This document shows positions 17,108 through 24,384 of a stretch of DNA of 64,000 nucleotides, piece by piece. Numbering within the stretch: the stretch's first letter is position 1; each line of letters begins with the position of its first letter. The stretch is from Paenibacillus sp. FSL R5-0912. GTDB taxonomy: Bacteria; Bacillota; Bacilli; Paenibacillales; Paenibacillaceae. The position numbers and the translations under genes were made by a program. The DNA lies in the NCBI RefSeq assembly GCF_000758605.1, contig NZ_CP009282.1, positions 2,604,001 through 2,668,000 of the forward strand, written 5' to 3'. Below the pieces are notes generated by a model, which saw nothing but the letters and a program-made list of their open reading frames with translations, did not search any database and was not told the DNA's origin.

Positions 17108-18799
17108 TTACAGCGACTTATCATCAATGCTGTTCAGCCAGCTCTCAATATCCCCGATGACGGAGCTGACGCAGCCGTCCTCGAACGGTGAGATCAGTCC
17201 GGCAAGCTCTACCAGCTTCGTGAAGGACTGGCTTCCTCCAGCCTGGCAGAGGCGCAGATAATCCGACCATGCGGATGTGAAATCCTCATTCGAGCGTTTC
17301 CAGAACTGGAAGGCGCAGAGCTGGGCCAGCGTATAGTCAATATAGTAGAACGGAGACCGGTAGATATGCGCCTGCTTTTGCCAGAAGCCGCCCTGCTCCA
17401 GATAGACGTTGCCGTCATAATCGCGGTGGGGCAGATATTTCTGCTCAATTTCCCGCCAGGCCTGCTTACGTTCAGCCGGAGTCGCCTCCGGGTGCTCATA
17501 GACAAAATGCTGGAATTCATCGACAGAGACACCATAAGGAATAAACAACAGACTCTCTGCCAGGTGGTTGAAGCGGTATTTGTCCGCATCCTGTTCGAAG
17601 AACTGGTCCATCCACGGCCAAGCGAAGAATTCCATACTCATCGAGTGGATTTCTGCAGCTTCAAAGGTTGGGAAGGCATATTCCGGAACGCCGGAGTTGC
17701 GGCTGGAATATACCTGGAAGGCGTGTCCCACTTCATGGGTCAGCACATCAATATCCGCTGAGGTTCCATTGAAATTGGAGAAAATAAACGGTGCCTGATA
17801 GTCGCTGAAGTAGGTACAGTAACCGCCGAATTGCTTGCCCTTCTTGCTTACCAGATCCATCAGCCCATTGTCCAGCATGAAGGTGAAGAACTCATCGGTT
17901 TCCGGTGACAGCTCCTTGTACATCTTCGCTCCGTTAACCACAATCCAGTCAGCATCGCCCTTGGGTGTAGCATTCCCGGAATTGAAGCTAATGCCCTCAT
18001 CGTAAAATTTCAATTCATCCAGACCCAGACGCTCCTTCTGGCGCTGCTTCAGCTTCGTTGCAAGAGGAACGATATTCTCAAGCACCTGCTTGCGGAAATT
18101 AGCAACCATCCCGGCATTGTAATCCGTACGCATCATCCGTTCATACCCCAGCTCCACAAAGCTGCTGTATCCAAGCTTGGCAGCTATGCTGGCCCGTACC
18201 TTGACGAGCTCATCATAAATCCGGTCGAGCTCCGGTTCATGCTCTGACATGAAGGCATATCTGGCTTCAAAAGCTCCCTGGCGCACAGAACGGTCAGTCG
18301 ATGAATCATAGGGGATCAGCTGGGCCAGGGTACGCTCTTCACCGTCAAATCTAATTTTGGCTGAGGCGATCAATTGGGCGTATTCGGAAGACAGCTTGTT
18401 CTCAAGCTGTAAGTCTCCGATAACTTCAGGGCTGAAGGTACGCAAGGAAATTTCGGCCAAGCTTAGCAGCTGCGTTCCCCATTCCTGTTCAAACTCGGCT
18501 CTGTACTTGGAATTTACAAGGGCTCTGTAATAATCCGTTATGTACTCCTGGACCACCGGACCGATCTCGTCCATGTAATCCTGTTCAGCCTTGTAGAACT
18601 CATCCTCGGTATTAATCGAGTGGCGGACGCTGACCAGTGTCTCCATCGTACCGAATTTGCTGCGGAGCTCATTCATGGCGGCAACCGCGGCCTTCTGCTC
18701 CTCCAGACTGCCATTCTCCAGGCCTTTCAGCAAGGTTGTGAAATCGGTCTTAAATTGCTCCACATCCGGACGTTCATAACGGTATTCTGAGAATTTCAT
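17108..18799 (-). CDS. M3-family oligoendopeptidase (PepF-like)
   Basis: A 563-residue cytoplasmic zinc peptidase. The zinc motif is H355-E356-V-G-H359, and the third ligand is probably the glutamate in FEAAEIHSMSMEF about 25 residues later. The helical N-terminal half and the C-terminal FWKRSNEDF region match oligoendopeptidase F-type enzymes, which cut peptides of roughly 6-20 residues. There is no signal peptide. An AAAGGGTG site precedes the ATG. No partner genes are adjacent. Confidence 0.93.
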   Translation of the reverse strand: MKFSEYRYERPDVEQFKTDFTTLLKGLENGSLEEQKAAVAAMNELRSKFGTMETLVSVRHSINTEDEFYKAEQDYMDEIGPVVQEYITDYYRALVNSKYRAEFEQEWGTQLLSLAEISLRTFSPEVIGDLQLENKLSSEYAQLIASAKIRFDGEERTLAQLIPYDSSTDRSVRQGAFEARYAFMSEHEPELDRIYDELVKVRASIAAKLGYSSFVELGYERMMRTDYNAGMVANFRKQVLENIVPLATKLKQRQKERLGLDELKFYDEGISFNSGNATPKGDADWIVVNGAKMYKELSPETDEFFTFMLDNGLMDLVSKKGKQFGGYCTYFSDYQAPFIFSNFNGTSADIDVLTHEVGHAFQVYSSRNSGVPEYAFPTFEAAEIHSMSMEFFAWPWMDQFFEQDADKYRFNHLAESLLFIPYGVSVDEFQHFVYEHPEATPAERKQAWREIEQKYLPHRDYDGNVYLEQGGFWQKQAHIYRSPFYYIDYTLAQLCAFQFWKRSNEDFTSAWSDYLRLCQAGGSQSFTKLVELAGLISPFEDGCVSSVIGDIESWLNSIDDKSL

Positions 18800-19032
18800 T
18801 GGATTATCAGCACCCTTTCTTTACCATATAAACCCCATTATATAATCGACTCCCGCAAAAAACCAACTTTTAGACAGTAAAGTTTAATTATACTTAATTT
18901 CTCAAGGCGAAAGGTCAGTGAAACTTCCACGTTGTGTTGCGGATGGTATTATTTTAGAATAGTAATGATCTGCATCCATAAAATGTAACTGTATACGGCG
19001 GCGGTCAGCGCTGCCCTGGGAGGTGAAGGACC

Positions 19033-19089
19033 ATGTTTAGAATGAACCAGTATGTGAACGGCACGCTCCATGCAAAGCCTGTGGAATAA
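19033..19089 (+). CDS. Putative 18-codon leader peptide inside a structured leader
   Basis: An ATG preceded by GGGAGGTGAAGGACC opens 18 codons (MFRMNQYVNGTLHAKPVE) and stops at TAA in 19087-19089. The 3' half of this frame is part of two RNA helices: 19064-19073 pairs with 19106-19115, and 19072-19090 pairs with 19149-19168. Ribosome movement over the peptide could therefore affect which helix forms before the CD3324-like gene at 19208. The strong ribosome site is the main support; translation is unproven. Confidence 0.4.
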   Translation: MFRMNQYVNGTLHAKPVE

Positions 19090-19168
19090 CTAAGGCGAAA
19101 GCTTGGCATGGAGCGGACTTTATTCGCCTGAAGTAACAGACTGGTACAGTTATTCATACAGGCTTTGC
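19064..19168 (+). ncRNA. Structured 5' leader (possible cis-regulatory RNA with pseudoknot)
   Basis: Four perfect pairings are visible: 19064-19073 with 19106-19115 (10 bp), 19072-19082 with 19158-19168 (11 bp), 19085-19090 with 19149-19154 (6 bp) and 19093-19099 with 19123-19129 (7 bp). The last three nest into one long stem-loop. The first pairs the upstream flank with its loop, giving a pseudoknot or an alternative fold. I could not match it to a riboswitch class I know. It lies 40 bp before a gene. Confidence 0.55.
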
Positions 19169-19207
19169 CCTTAAAAGATCAATTTTATTTTAAGGAGCGG
19201 GCCAAAG

Positions 19208-19477
19208 ATGAAATGTGTAAATGCAGCAGCGTTATTGCCAGACCACCTGCTGAAGGAGATTCAGCAATATATTCACGGGGAAGCCTTGTATATCCCCACC
19301 CGTACGAGCAGCCGCAGAAAATGGGGCGAAAGCTCCGGGGCAAGAGGGTTCTACAGACTCCGGAACAATGAGATACGCAAATGTTTCCATGATGGTGCGG
19401 ACATGAACCAGTTGTGTGAGCAATATGGATTATCCATAGACAGCATCCGTAAAATTGTATATTCCAAGAACCCGTAG
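19208..19477 (+). CDS. CD3324-family small protein (Mor-like helix-turn-helix)
   Basis: An 89-residue protein with the pattern of the CD3324 family: an N-terminal LLPDHLLKEIQQYI helix, GEALYIPTRTSSRRKWGESSG, a basic RLRNNEIRKCF helix and a C-terminal helix-turn-helix (MNQLCEQYGLSIDSIRKIVY). Members are thought to bind DNA, resembling the Mor activator fold, but no role is established. GGAGCGGG precedes the start. The long structured leader upstream suggests post-transcriptional control. Confidence 0.8.
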   Translation: MKCVNAAALLPDHLLKEIQQYIHGEALYIPTRTSSRRKWGESSGARGFYRLRNNEIRKCFHDGADMNQLCEQYGLSIDSIRKIVYSKNP

Positions 19478-19590
19478 AGCTGATCTGCGGGTTCTTGCTG
19501 TGAGATAAAACAATTCTAGAAAAGCTTGGTATATAATGTCCTCTGCCTGTTCCGTAGAATGAAGGTATGACAGAGCCTCTGGAGGATGAA

Positions 19591-20493
19591 ATGACTAAGA
19601 GAGCAGGTAGAGCAGAATATAGACCCTATACTCCGCAAGATATGATGAAGGTGCGGGAGTATATTTCGCGGGTCTACTCCAGGCTGAAACGGCCGAACAG
19701 CTGGTCCATTGCCCGCTGGGAATTTGAAATATTCTTTATTCAGAAGAGAGCGGGCATGTTGCCCGGCTGGGAGCAGCATATAGGACTGTGGGAAGATGAG
19801 GGGGGTGAGCTGGCCGCCGTTGTCTGCCGTGACGGGGACTACTATTTTCAGCTGGATACGCTGGAGCCGCAGGAGGAGTTACTGGGCGAAATGTTCGAAT
19901 TCATAGAAAAGAGTTCCAGTCCGCACAGCCCTAAGCTGGCCATTCCGAAATTCATGCCCGCGCTGGAAGCGATGGCGCGCAGCCGGGGATATAAGCTGCT
20001 GCGCAATGAAAGTGATACTATCATTTCGGTCGCGCTGGATCAGGAATTCCGGGCAGACCTTCCCCATGGATTCACCCTTTGCTGCGGGGATGAAGTCAGT
20101 GACCGTGCGAAGGCGCAGGGGCATATTATGGCTTTTGACTATGCAGGCACGAAGAAAGCGGAGCAGACGCTGCAGCATTATGGCGGACTTCGTGAAGCAC
20201 CGGGGTACCGCCCCGGGCTGGATCTGTCGCTGGTGAACGCTGCGGGAGAGGTCGTGGCCTTCTGCAATATTTTTGTGGATGAAGCCAATAGGATCGGCAT
20301 GCTCGAACCGGTTGGAACACATGTGAATTACAGAAGACAGGGGCTGGGCAGGGCCGTGATATATGAAGGCCTGAACCGCCTGCGGACGCTGGGCATGGTC
20401 AAAGCTTATACGGGGCCTATGCAGCCCTTTTACCGGAGGATTGGCTTTGGGCTGGAGGCAGAGATGACCATCTGGGAGAAAGAACGCGGGTGA
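19591..20493 (+). CDS. GNAT-family N-acetyltransferase with tandem-like domains
   Basis: A 300-residue protein. The C-terminal third is a clear GNAT domain with the acetyl-CoA loop RRQGLG after HVNY and the late PFYRRIGFG strand. The N-terminal 180 residues look like a degenerate second GNAT domain (WEFEIFFIQKRAG, HIGLWEDEGGELAAVVC). The ATG at 19591 has GGAGG five bases ahead and is preferred to an ATG at 19567. It stands alone. The acceptor substrate is unknown. Confidence 0.85.
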   Translation: MTKRAGRAEYRPYTPQDMMKVREYISRVYSRLKRPNSWSIARWEFEIFFIQKRAGMLPGWEQHIGLWEDEGGELAAVVCRDGDYYFQLDTLEPQEELLGEMFEFIEKSSSPHSPKLAIPKFMPALEAMARSRGYKLLRNESDTIISVALDQEFRADLPHGFTLCCGDEVSDRAKAQGHIMAFDYAGTKKAEQTLQHYGGLREAPGYRPGLDLSLVNAAGEVVAFCNIFVDEANRIGMLEPVGTHVNYRRQGLGRAVIYEGLNRLRTLGMVKAYTGPMQPFYRRIGFGLEAEMTIWEKERG

Positions 20494-20620
20494 AAATGCG
20501 GGAATGAAATAGCGGGGATGAAAATACAGGATTGAAATTAGGGAGAATAGTGTGGACTCTCCTCATATGTAGAGAGTACGGTAGTTGAATTTGTACAATG
20601 GCGGAGAGTCGCGGAGAGTC

Positions 20621-20800
20621 GCGGACTGAGATTCCGTTATTTTGGATTTATGGACGGTTTTGGGTAGTTCGCGGACTGAAAATCCGTTATTTCTGCTCGG
20701 AGGGGTGTTTTGGAGTGATTTAGGAGCAAATAGAGGAATCTCAGTCCGCGAGCTATTGGAAAAGCCCCACTTTCAGCAAAATAAGCGCATCTCAGTCCGC
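20621..20800. repeat. 180-bp four-box palindromic element, copy 1
   Basis: Four copies of a ~22-bp box (core GCGGACTGAGATTCCG then TTATTT or CTATTT) start at 20621 and 20671 on plus and at 20728 and 20779 on minus. The spacing 50-57-51 almost equals that of the second element at 51650 (50-57-50). Box 1 can pair with box 4 and box 2 with box 3, giving one long cruciform or hairpin. Just before it, GCGGAGAGTC is repeated twice. The region holds no convincing gene. Confidence 0.8.
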
Positions 20801-20875
20801 TTCATTGGAGTGGTGTACCTACTGCTCAACAGTTATTCGATTGCGGCTCGGGAATTTCTTGCCTATTACTCGAGT

Positions 20876-20923
20876 GTTACCTCATTACTAGATACTCTAG
20901 TTACTACTAGTTACTACTAGTTG
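20876..20923. repeat. Short tandem repeat TAGTTACTAC
   Basis: Two full units and partial flanking units of a 10-bp A/T-rich repeat follow the four-box element. Nothing else is visible between 20801 and 20989. Confidence 0.5.
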
Positions 20924-20989
20924 TACCCATTGCATAGTCGTATCCATTGCGGCTCGGTGCTCTCCTGCGCTTGCAGGTGATTCACTCCG

Positions 20990-21637
20990 TTACAGCCGAA
21001 GCTTGTAAGTCCGCGCCCGATGGGAACCACTCGCGACATCCAGGATCTGCAGATCAACGAGATCATGAAGAATGCGTCTGGACTGACGGTCGCATATCTT
21101 GAGGTGCCGGGCAAGCTCCAGCGGAGTCAGCGGCCGCAGCATACGCCGGGCCAGGCGGACGGTCTCTGCCTCCAGCCAGGATAAGGATGCAGATACGTCC
21201 GTGGCTATGAATCTGCCAATAAAAGCGAGCACCAGCTGCTGGCATAGCTGAGGTTCTTCCGTGATGGACGGGTAAGCGATCGGCAGAAAGGTCCAGCCAT
21301 CCAGTGCGAGTAAACAATGCCGTCTGCACAAGTCTTTGAATCTTCTGACATCCAGATCTCTGGCATGAGGGCCGAAGCCCTGGATCTCGATTCCGCCTTT
21401 TGCTCCACCGGGCATATACGCCAGATCCAAATAGCGGTAGCCGTTATTGAAATCCCGGACCTCCCATTCCGGAAAGAGATGATTGAAATTTCCGATAGCG
21501 GGAAACCAGACAGAGCGAAGAAATTCTCTGGTTCCGTGCCCTAGACCTTTTTGGAGCAGCTCCAAGCGAATTGCACCTGTCTCCGCATGAATCTGTTCCT
21601 GCAGCCATTCATCATAGTACTGTTCAAATCTCGACAT
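20990..21637 (-). CDS. Nuclease-like protein with C-terminal winged helix (function unknown)
   Basis: A 215-residue protein I cannot name. Residues 64-125 resemble the Vsr/DUF559 type of PD-(D/E)xK fold: D71 in YLDLAYMPGG, E84 in GIEIQGFG, then RRFKDL and a DGW segment. The usual lysine is glutamine (Q86). Residues 168-215 read as a winged helix (LTPLELARHLK, RQSRRILHDLV). The start at 21637 follows GGGAGATGAGG; the frame is open for 41 more codons upstream, but these look non-coding. It could be a DNA-binding regulator built on a dead nuclease fold, or an active nuclease. Confidence 0.65.
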   Translation of the reverse strand: MSRFEQYYDEWLQEQIHAETGAIRLELLQKGLGHGTREFLRSVWFPAIGNFNHLFPEWEVRDFNNGYRYLDLAYMPGGAKGGIEIQGFGPHARDLDVRRFKDLCRRHCLLALDGWTFLPIAYPSITEEPQLCQQLVLAFIGRFIATDVSASLSWLEAETVRLARRMLRPLTPLELARHLKICDRQSRRILHDLVDLQILDVASGSHRARTYKLRL

Positions 21638-21718
21638 TGCCTCATCTCCCTTGCGAGTAGTTTGACCCTTGAGCTGACCTGATACGATCCGATCCAATCC
21701 AATCCCGATACAAGAAAA

Positions 21719-21778
21719 GCCGCCGCAATACAACGTATCTGGAAGGTTAGCTCCAGACAAACGTTCTATTGCGGCGGC
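21719..21778 (-). terminator. 60-nt near-perfect hairpin followed by T-run on minus
   Basis: Outer arms GCCGCCGCAATA and TATTGCGGCGGC plus inner CGTT/AACG and TCTGGA/TCCAGA pairs form one long stem. On the minus strand it is followed by TTTTCTT and then, 81 bp later, the start of the nuclease-like gene. It is therefore a leader attenuator, or the end of an unseen minus-strand transcript. Apart from it I see nothing in 21638-21957. Confidence 0.65.
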
Positions 21779-21957
21779 GTGTGCTTCACGACCTATACCG
21801 GTTATTATACCGTATTACCGCACAGCAAGGGTATCTTATTTCACATCGAAACACTCCCCATATTCAGGCCAGAAAGCGACTTGGATCATAATTGATCTGC
21901 CATTGATGTGATAAGGTGGGAAATCAGGGCTTGGTAAATACTGAGGAGGATTCAAGA

Positions 21958-23019
21958 TTGAAGAAACACAGAGGTAAGCGAAGAATAGCTTTGCGGATAT
22001 TATGGTTTGGCCTGCTGCTAATCGTCCTGCTCATAGGAGGCGGATTAGTCTTCCCGACATGGACTCCAGGCATCAAAGGCGGCAACAGCGTAAGCATCCT
22101 TAAGCAGATAACTATTAACGGCACGAAGCAGGAAGTGATGATCCGGGGGAAGGACCGGAGCAATCCGCTGGTGATTTTTGTGCATGGCGGGCCAGGGGTC
22201 CCTGAGACTCCGTATGTACGGAAATATCAGGATCTGCTGGAGCAGAATTTCACCGTAGTTCAGTATGACCAGAGGGGCAGCGGGAAGTCCTATCATTTCT
22301 CAGAAGACTATTCGAATCTGTCGTCAGAAATGCTGGTAGATGATTTATTGGCGCTGACGGATTATCTTGAGCAGGAGTTCAACCAGAAGAAAGTGCTGCT
22401 GATCGGCCACTCCTATGGTACATACATAGCCACACAGGCGGCAAGCAAGGCACCGGACAAGTTCAGTGCCTATATCGGAATCGGCCAGACGGCCAATTGG
22501 GTTAACAGCGAGCTGGAGAGTCTGCAATTCATGATTGCTCAGGCGGGGCTTGCCGGTAATGACGCAGAGGCGGAAGAACTGGAGCTGCTAAGGGAACCGA
22601 TTACTGAAGGAGGACAGATTACCCCCCGGGATAAAATCCGCGAATACGGCGGTTCAGCAAGGCTGATTAACGATAATGCGGATATCTTCCAGGGATTGCT
22701 GTTCGGTACAGAGTATAATTTGCTTGATGCCATTCGATTCTTCAAGGGGAATTCGATGTCGGAGCTTAACCTGCAGGCAGAGTTAACAGAGCATGATATC
22801 ACGGAGCTGGTGGATCAGATTGGTATTCCCGTATATTTCGTGATGGGGCAATTCGATCTGATGACCTCGGTGAATGAAGCTCGTAAATACCTGGACGAGC
22901 TGGAGGCGCCGCATAAGGAGTTCGTGGTGTTCGACCAGTCGGCGCATTATCCGCAGTTCGAAGAGAAAGAGAAGTTTGCACAGTGGCTGAACGAGACATG
23001 GGCTAAATTACCGCAATAG
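21958..23019 (+). CDS. Membrane-anchored alpha/beta hydrolase (proline-iminopeptidase-like)
   Basis: A 353-residue hydrolase. A basic N terminus (KKHRGKRR) is followed by a single membrane segment around residues 10-30. The catalytic domain shows the oxyanion motif HGGPG, the nucleophile elbow GHSYG, an aspartate in MGQFDLMTS and the histidine in SAHYPQF, in the order of proline iminopeptidase and related S33 enzymes. The TTG at 21958 follows GAGGAGG by eight bases and is chosen over a GTG at 21916 that lacks a site. The substrate is unknown. Confidence 0.88.
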   Translation: MKKHRGKRRIALRILWFGLLLIVLLIGGGLVFPTWTPGIKGGNSVSILKQITINGTKQEVMIRGKDRSNPLVIFVHGGPGVPETPYVRKYQDLLEQNFTVVQYDQRGSGKSYHFSEDYSNLSSEMLVDDLLALTDYLEQEFNQKKVLLIGHSYGTYIATQAASKAPDKFSAYIGIGQTANWVNSELESLQFMIAQAGLAGNDAEAEELELLREPITEGGQITPRDKIREYGGSARLINDNADIFQGLLFGTEYNLLDAIRFFKGNSMSELNLQAELTEHDITELVDQIGIPVYFVMGQFDLMTSVNEARKYLDELEAPHKEFVVFDQSAHYPQFEEKEKFAQWLNETWAKLPQ

Positions 23020-23066
23020 CGCACGTTCTCTGGGCGGCACACTAGCGATTGCAGCGGAAGCTGAGA

Positions 23067-23115
23067 AGAAAACGGCGTACTATCCTAATCCAAAGGACGG
23101 TGCTGCCGTTTCTTT
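23067..23115 (+). terminator. Likely terminator after the hydrolase
   Basis: AGAAAACGGC pairs with GCCGTTTCT across a loop with an inner ATCC/GGAC pairing, and TTTTT follows. It is about 50 bp beyond the hydrolase stop. Confidence 0.55.
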
Positions 23116-23249
23116 TTGTATACAGTATCCTGACCTGCTGAAATTGCAGCTTGAAGCCGCTGTAGCGCAGCTTGCGCAAAGGCCATTGTATAAGTCTTTT
23201 GGCAAAAATATACTGTAACTGTAAGGAGAAGCGCAGGAGGCGATGGGCG

Positions 23250-23687
23250 ATGAAAATTACAATTGAGAACGTTCCGGAGGGCGGTGAGCCTGAAATTATT
23301 CTAAGGTGCAACGACCCGGATGAATCTTTGCTCAGGTTAATCTACTCCGTGAACTCCAGCTCCAGAAAGCTGATCGGGATGACCGAGTTGCAGCTGCATA
23401 TCATTAGTCCAAGGGATGTGTATTACTTCGAGGCGGTGGATCATAAGGTGTTCATTTATTGCCACGAGAAGGTGTATGAATCCCGTCTTAAGCTGTATGA
23501 GCTGGAAATGGATTTCGAGCATGGCGACTTTTTCAGAGCATCCAAATCGACCATCCTGAATATTGCCAAAATCAAATCACTGAGTCCGGTACTCTATGGC
23601 AGATACGAAGCGCTGCTGCAAAACGGTGAAAAGGTCTATATCTCCAGACAGTATGTTCCTGTGCTTAAACAAAAATTAGGGCTGTAG
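23250..23687 (+). CDS. LytTR-domain DNA-binding regulator (no receiver domain)
   Basis: A 145-residue stand-alone LytTR protein. After about 45 N-terminal residues, the ten-stranded LytTR fold is visible: RDVYYFEAVDHKVFIYC, FFRASKSTILNIAKIKSL, GRYEALLQNGEKVYISRQYVP. It lacks a phosphorylation domain. GGAGGCGATGGGCG precedes the ATG. The next gene, 53 bp on, encodes a DUF3021 membrane protein. Such LytTR plus membrane-inhibitor pairs (HdrRM and BrsRM in Streptococcus mutans are known cases) hold the regulator inactive until a signal is sensed, and often activate their own operon. Confidence 0.9.
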   Translation: MKITIENVPEGGEPEIILRCNDPDESLLRLIYSVNSSSRKLIGMTELQLHIISPRDVYYFEAVDHKVFIYCHEKVYESRLKLYELEMDFEHGDFFRASKSTILNIAKIKSLSPVLYGRYEALLQNGEKVYISRQYVPVLKQKLGL

Positions 23688-23740
23688 CAGATGATTCGTG
23701 CTGGAAGAAATGAGATGCTTAATATTCGGGAGGGAATATC

Positions 23741-24184
23741 ATGATTACAACCGGTAAATATATATCTTTTTTCGTGAAAGATCTGTTAACGGCCTGCGGC
23801 TTTTTGACGGTACTTGCGGCGGTTGTGCTGGCTCTGAGTTCTACGGAGACGATCAACGGCTCGCTGTTTATGCAGCTGTTCCTGGGGGCCTTGGCATTTA
23901 CTTGCTTCCGCTATGCACTGGTGAATACCTATGAGGTTGATAAAAAAGTACAGACAATCAGCTTCTACATTTGTTTTATCCTCGCCGATGTTTTTGTGAT
24001 TCTATGGCTGTGGCTGTTCGCTACAGGTCCCCGGCTGCTCGATAACGGAGTACTGGTGCCGTTCGTCATCGTAATTCTCGTAGTTAAAACCATGGTTTAC
24101 ACAATGATGCACATTGACGGTAAAAGGGAAGCCAAGCAGCTGAACCAGAAGCTGGAGGAGTATAAGAAGGACGGGGATAAATAA
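23741..24184 (+). CDS. DUF3021-family integral membrane protein
   Basis: A 147-residue protein with four predicted membrane helices (around residues 10-30, 42-60, 73-95 and 103-123) and a charged C-terminal tail. This is the length and layout of DUF3021 proteins that pair with LytTR regulators. It is likely the membrane partner that restrains the upstream LytTR protein. Transport or enzymatic motifs are not visible. A hairpin at 24241 closes the two-gene unit. Confidence 0.85.
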   Translation: MITTGKYISFFVKDLLTACGFLTVLAAVVLALSSTETINGSLFMQLFLGALAFTCFRYALVNTYEVDKKVQTISFYICFILADVFVILWLWLFATGPRLLDNGVLVPFVIVILVVKTMVYTMMHIDGKREAKQLNQKLEEYKKDGDK

Positions 24185-24240
24185 GCAGTAAGCAGTTAGC
24201 AGTTAGCCTCCGCAAGTGCAGCCTTATAAGCGAATGTTCG

Positions 24241-24281
24241 AAAGCCGCCTTGGTGCCGGATCTGCCTGGGAGGCTTTTTAT
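24241..24281 (+). terminator. Terminator after LytTR-DUF3021 unit
   Basis: AAAGCC pairs with GGCTTT with further internal pairing, and TTTTTATTT follows. Confidence 0.65.
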
Positions 24282-24384
24282 TTGGTTTATTTTATTTAGA
24301 AAACATACAAAAATCCTGTTACCATTCTGCTAGTTAAGCGTAACTAAGACGGTGTTATACATAATCTTCCATGGAGCTGATATC

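Noticed and set aside
19064..19168. Cyclic-di-GMP (GEMM-I) riboswitch
   Set aside because: A GCAAAGCC stretch is present, but the helix order, the tetraloop-receptor arrangement and the downstream consensus do not fit.
20621..20800. CRISPR array
   Set aside because: Boxes are in mixed orientation, only four in number, spacers are unequal in length, and no cas genes are near.
20642..20920. 92-codon plus-strand frame in the four-box element
   Set aside because: It runs through inverted repeat boxes and a short tandem repeat. Residues repeat because the DNA does. There is no ribosome site.
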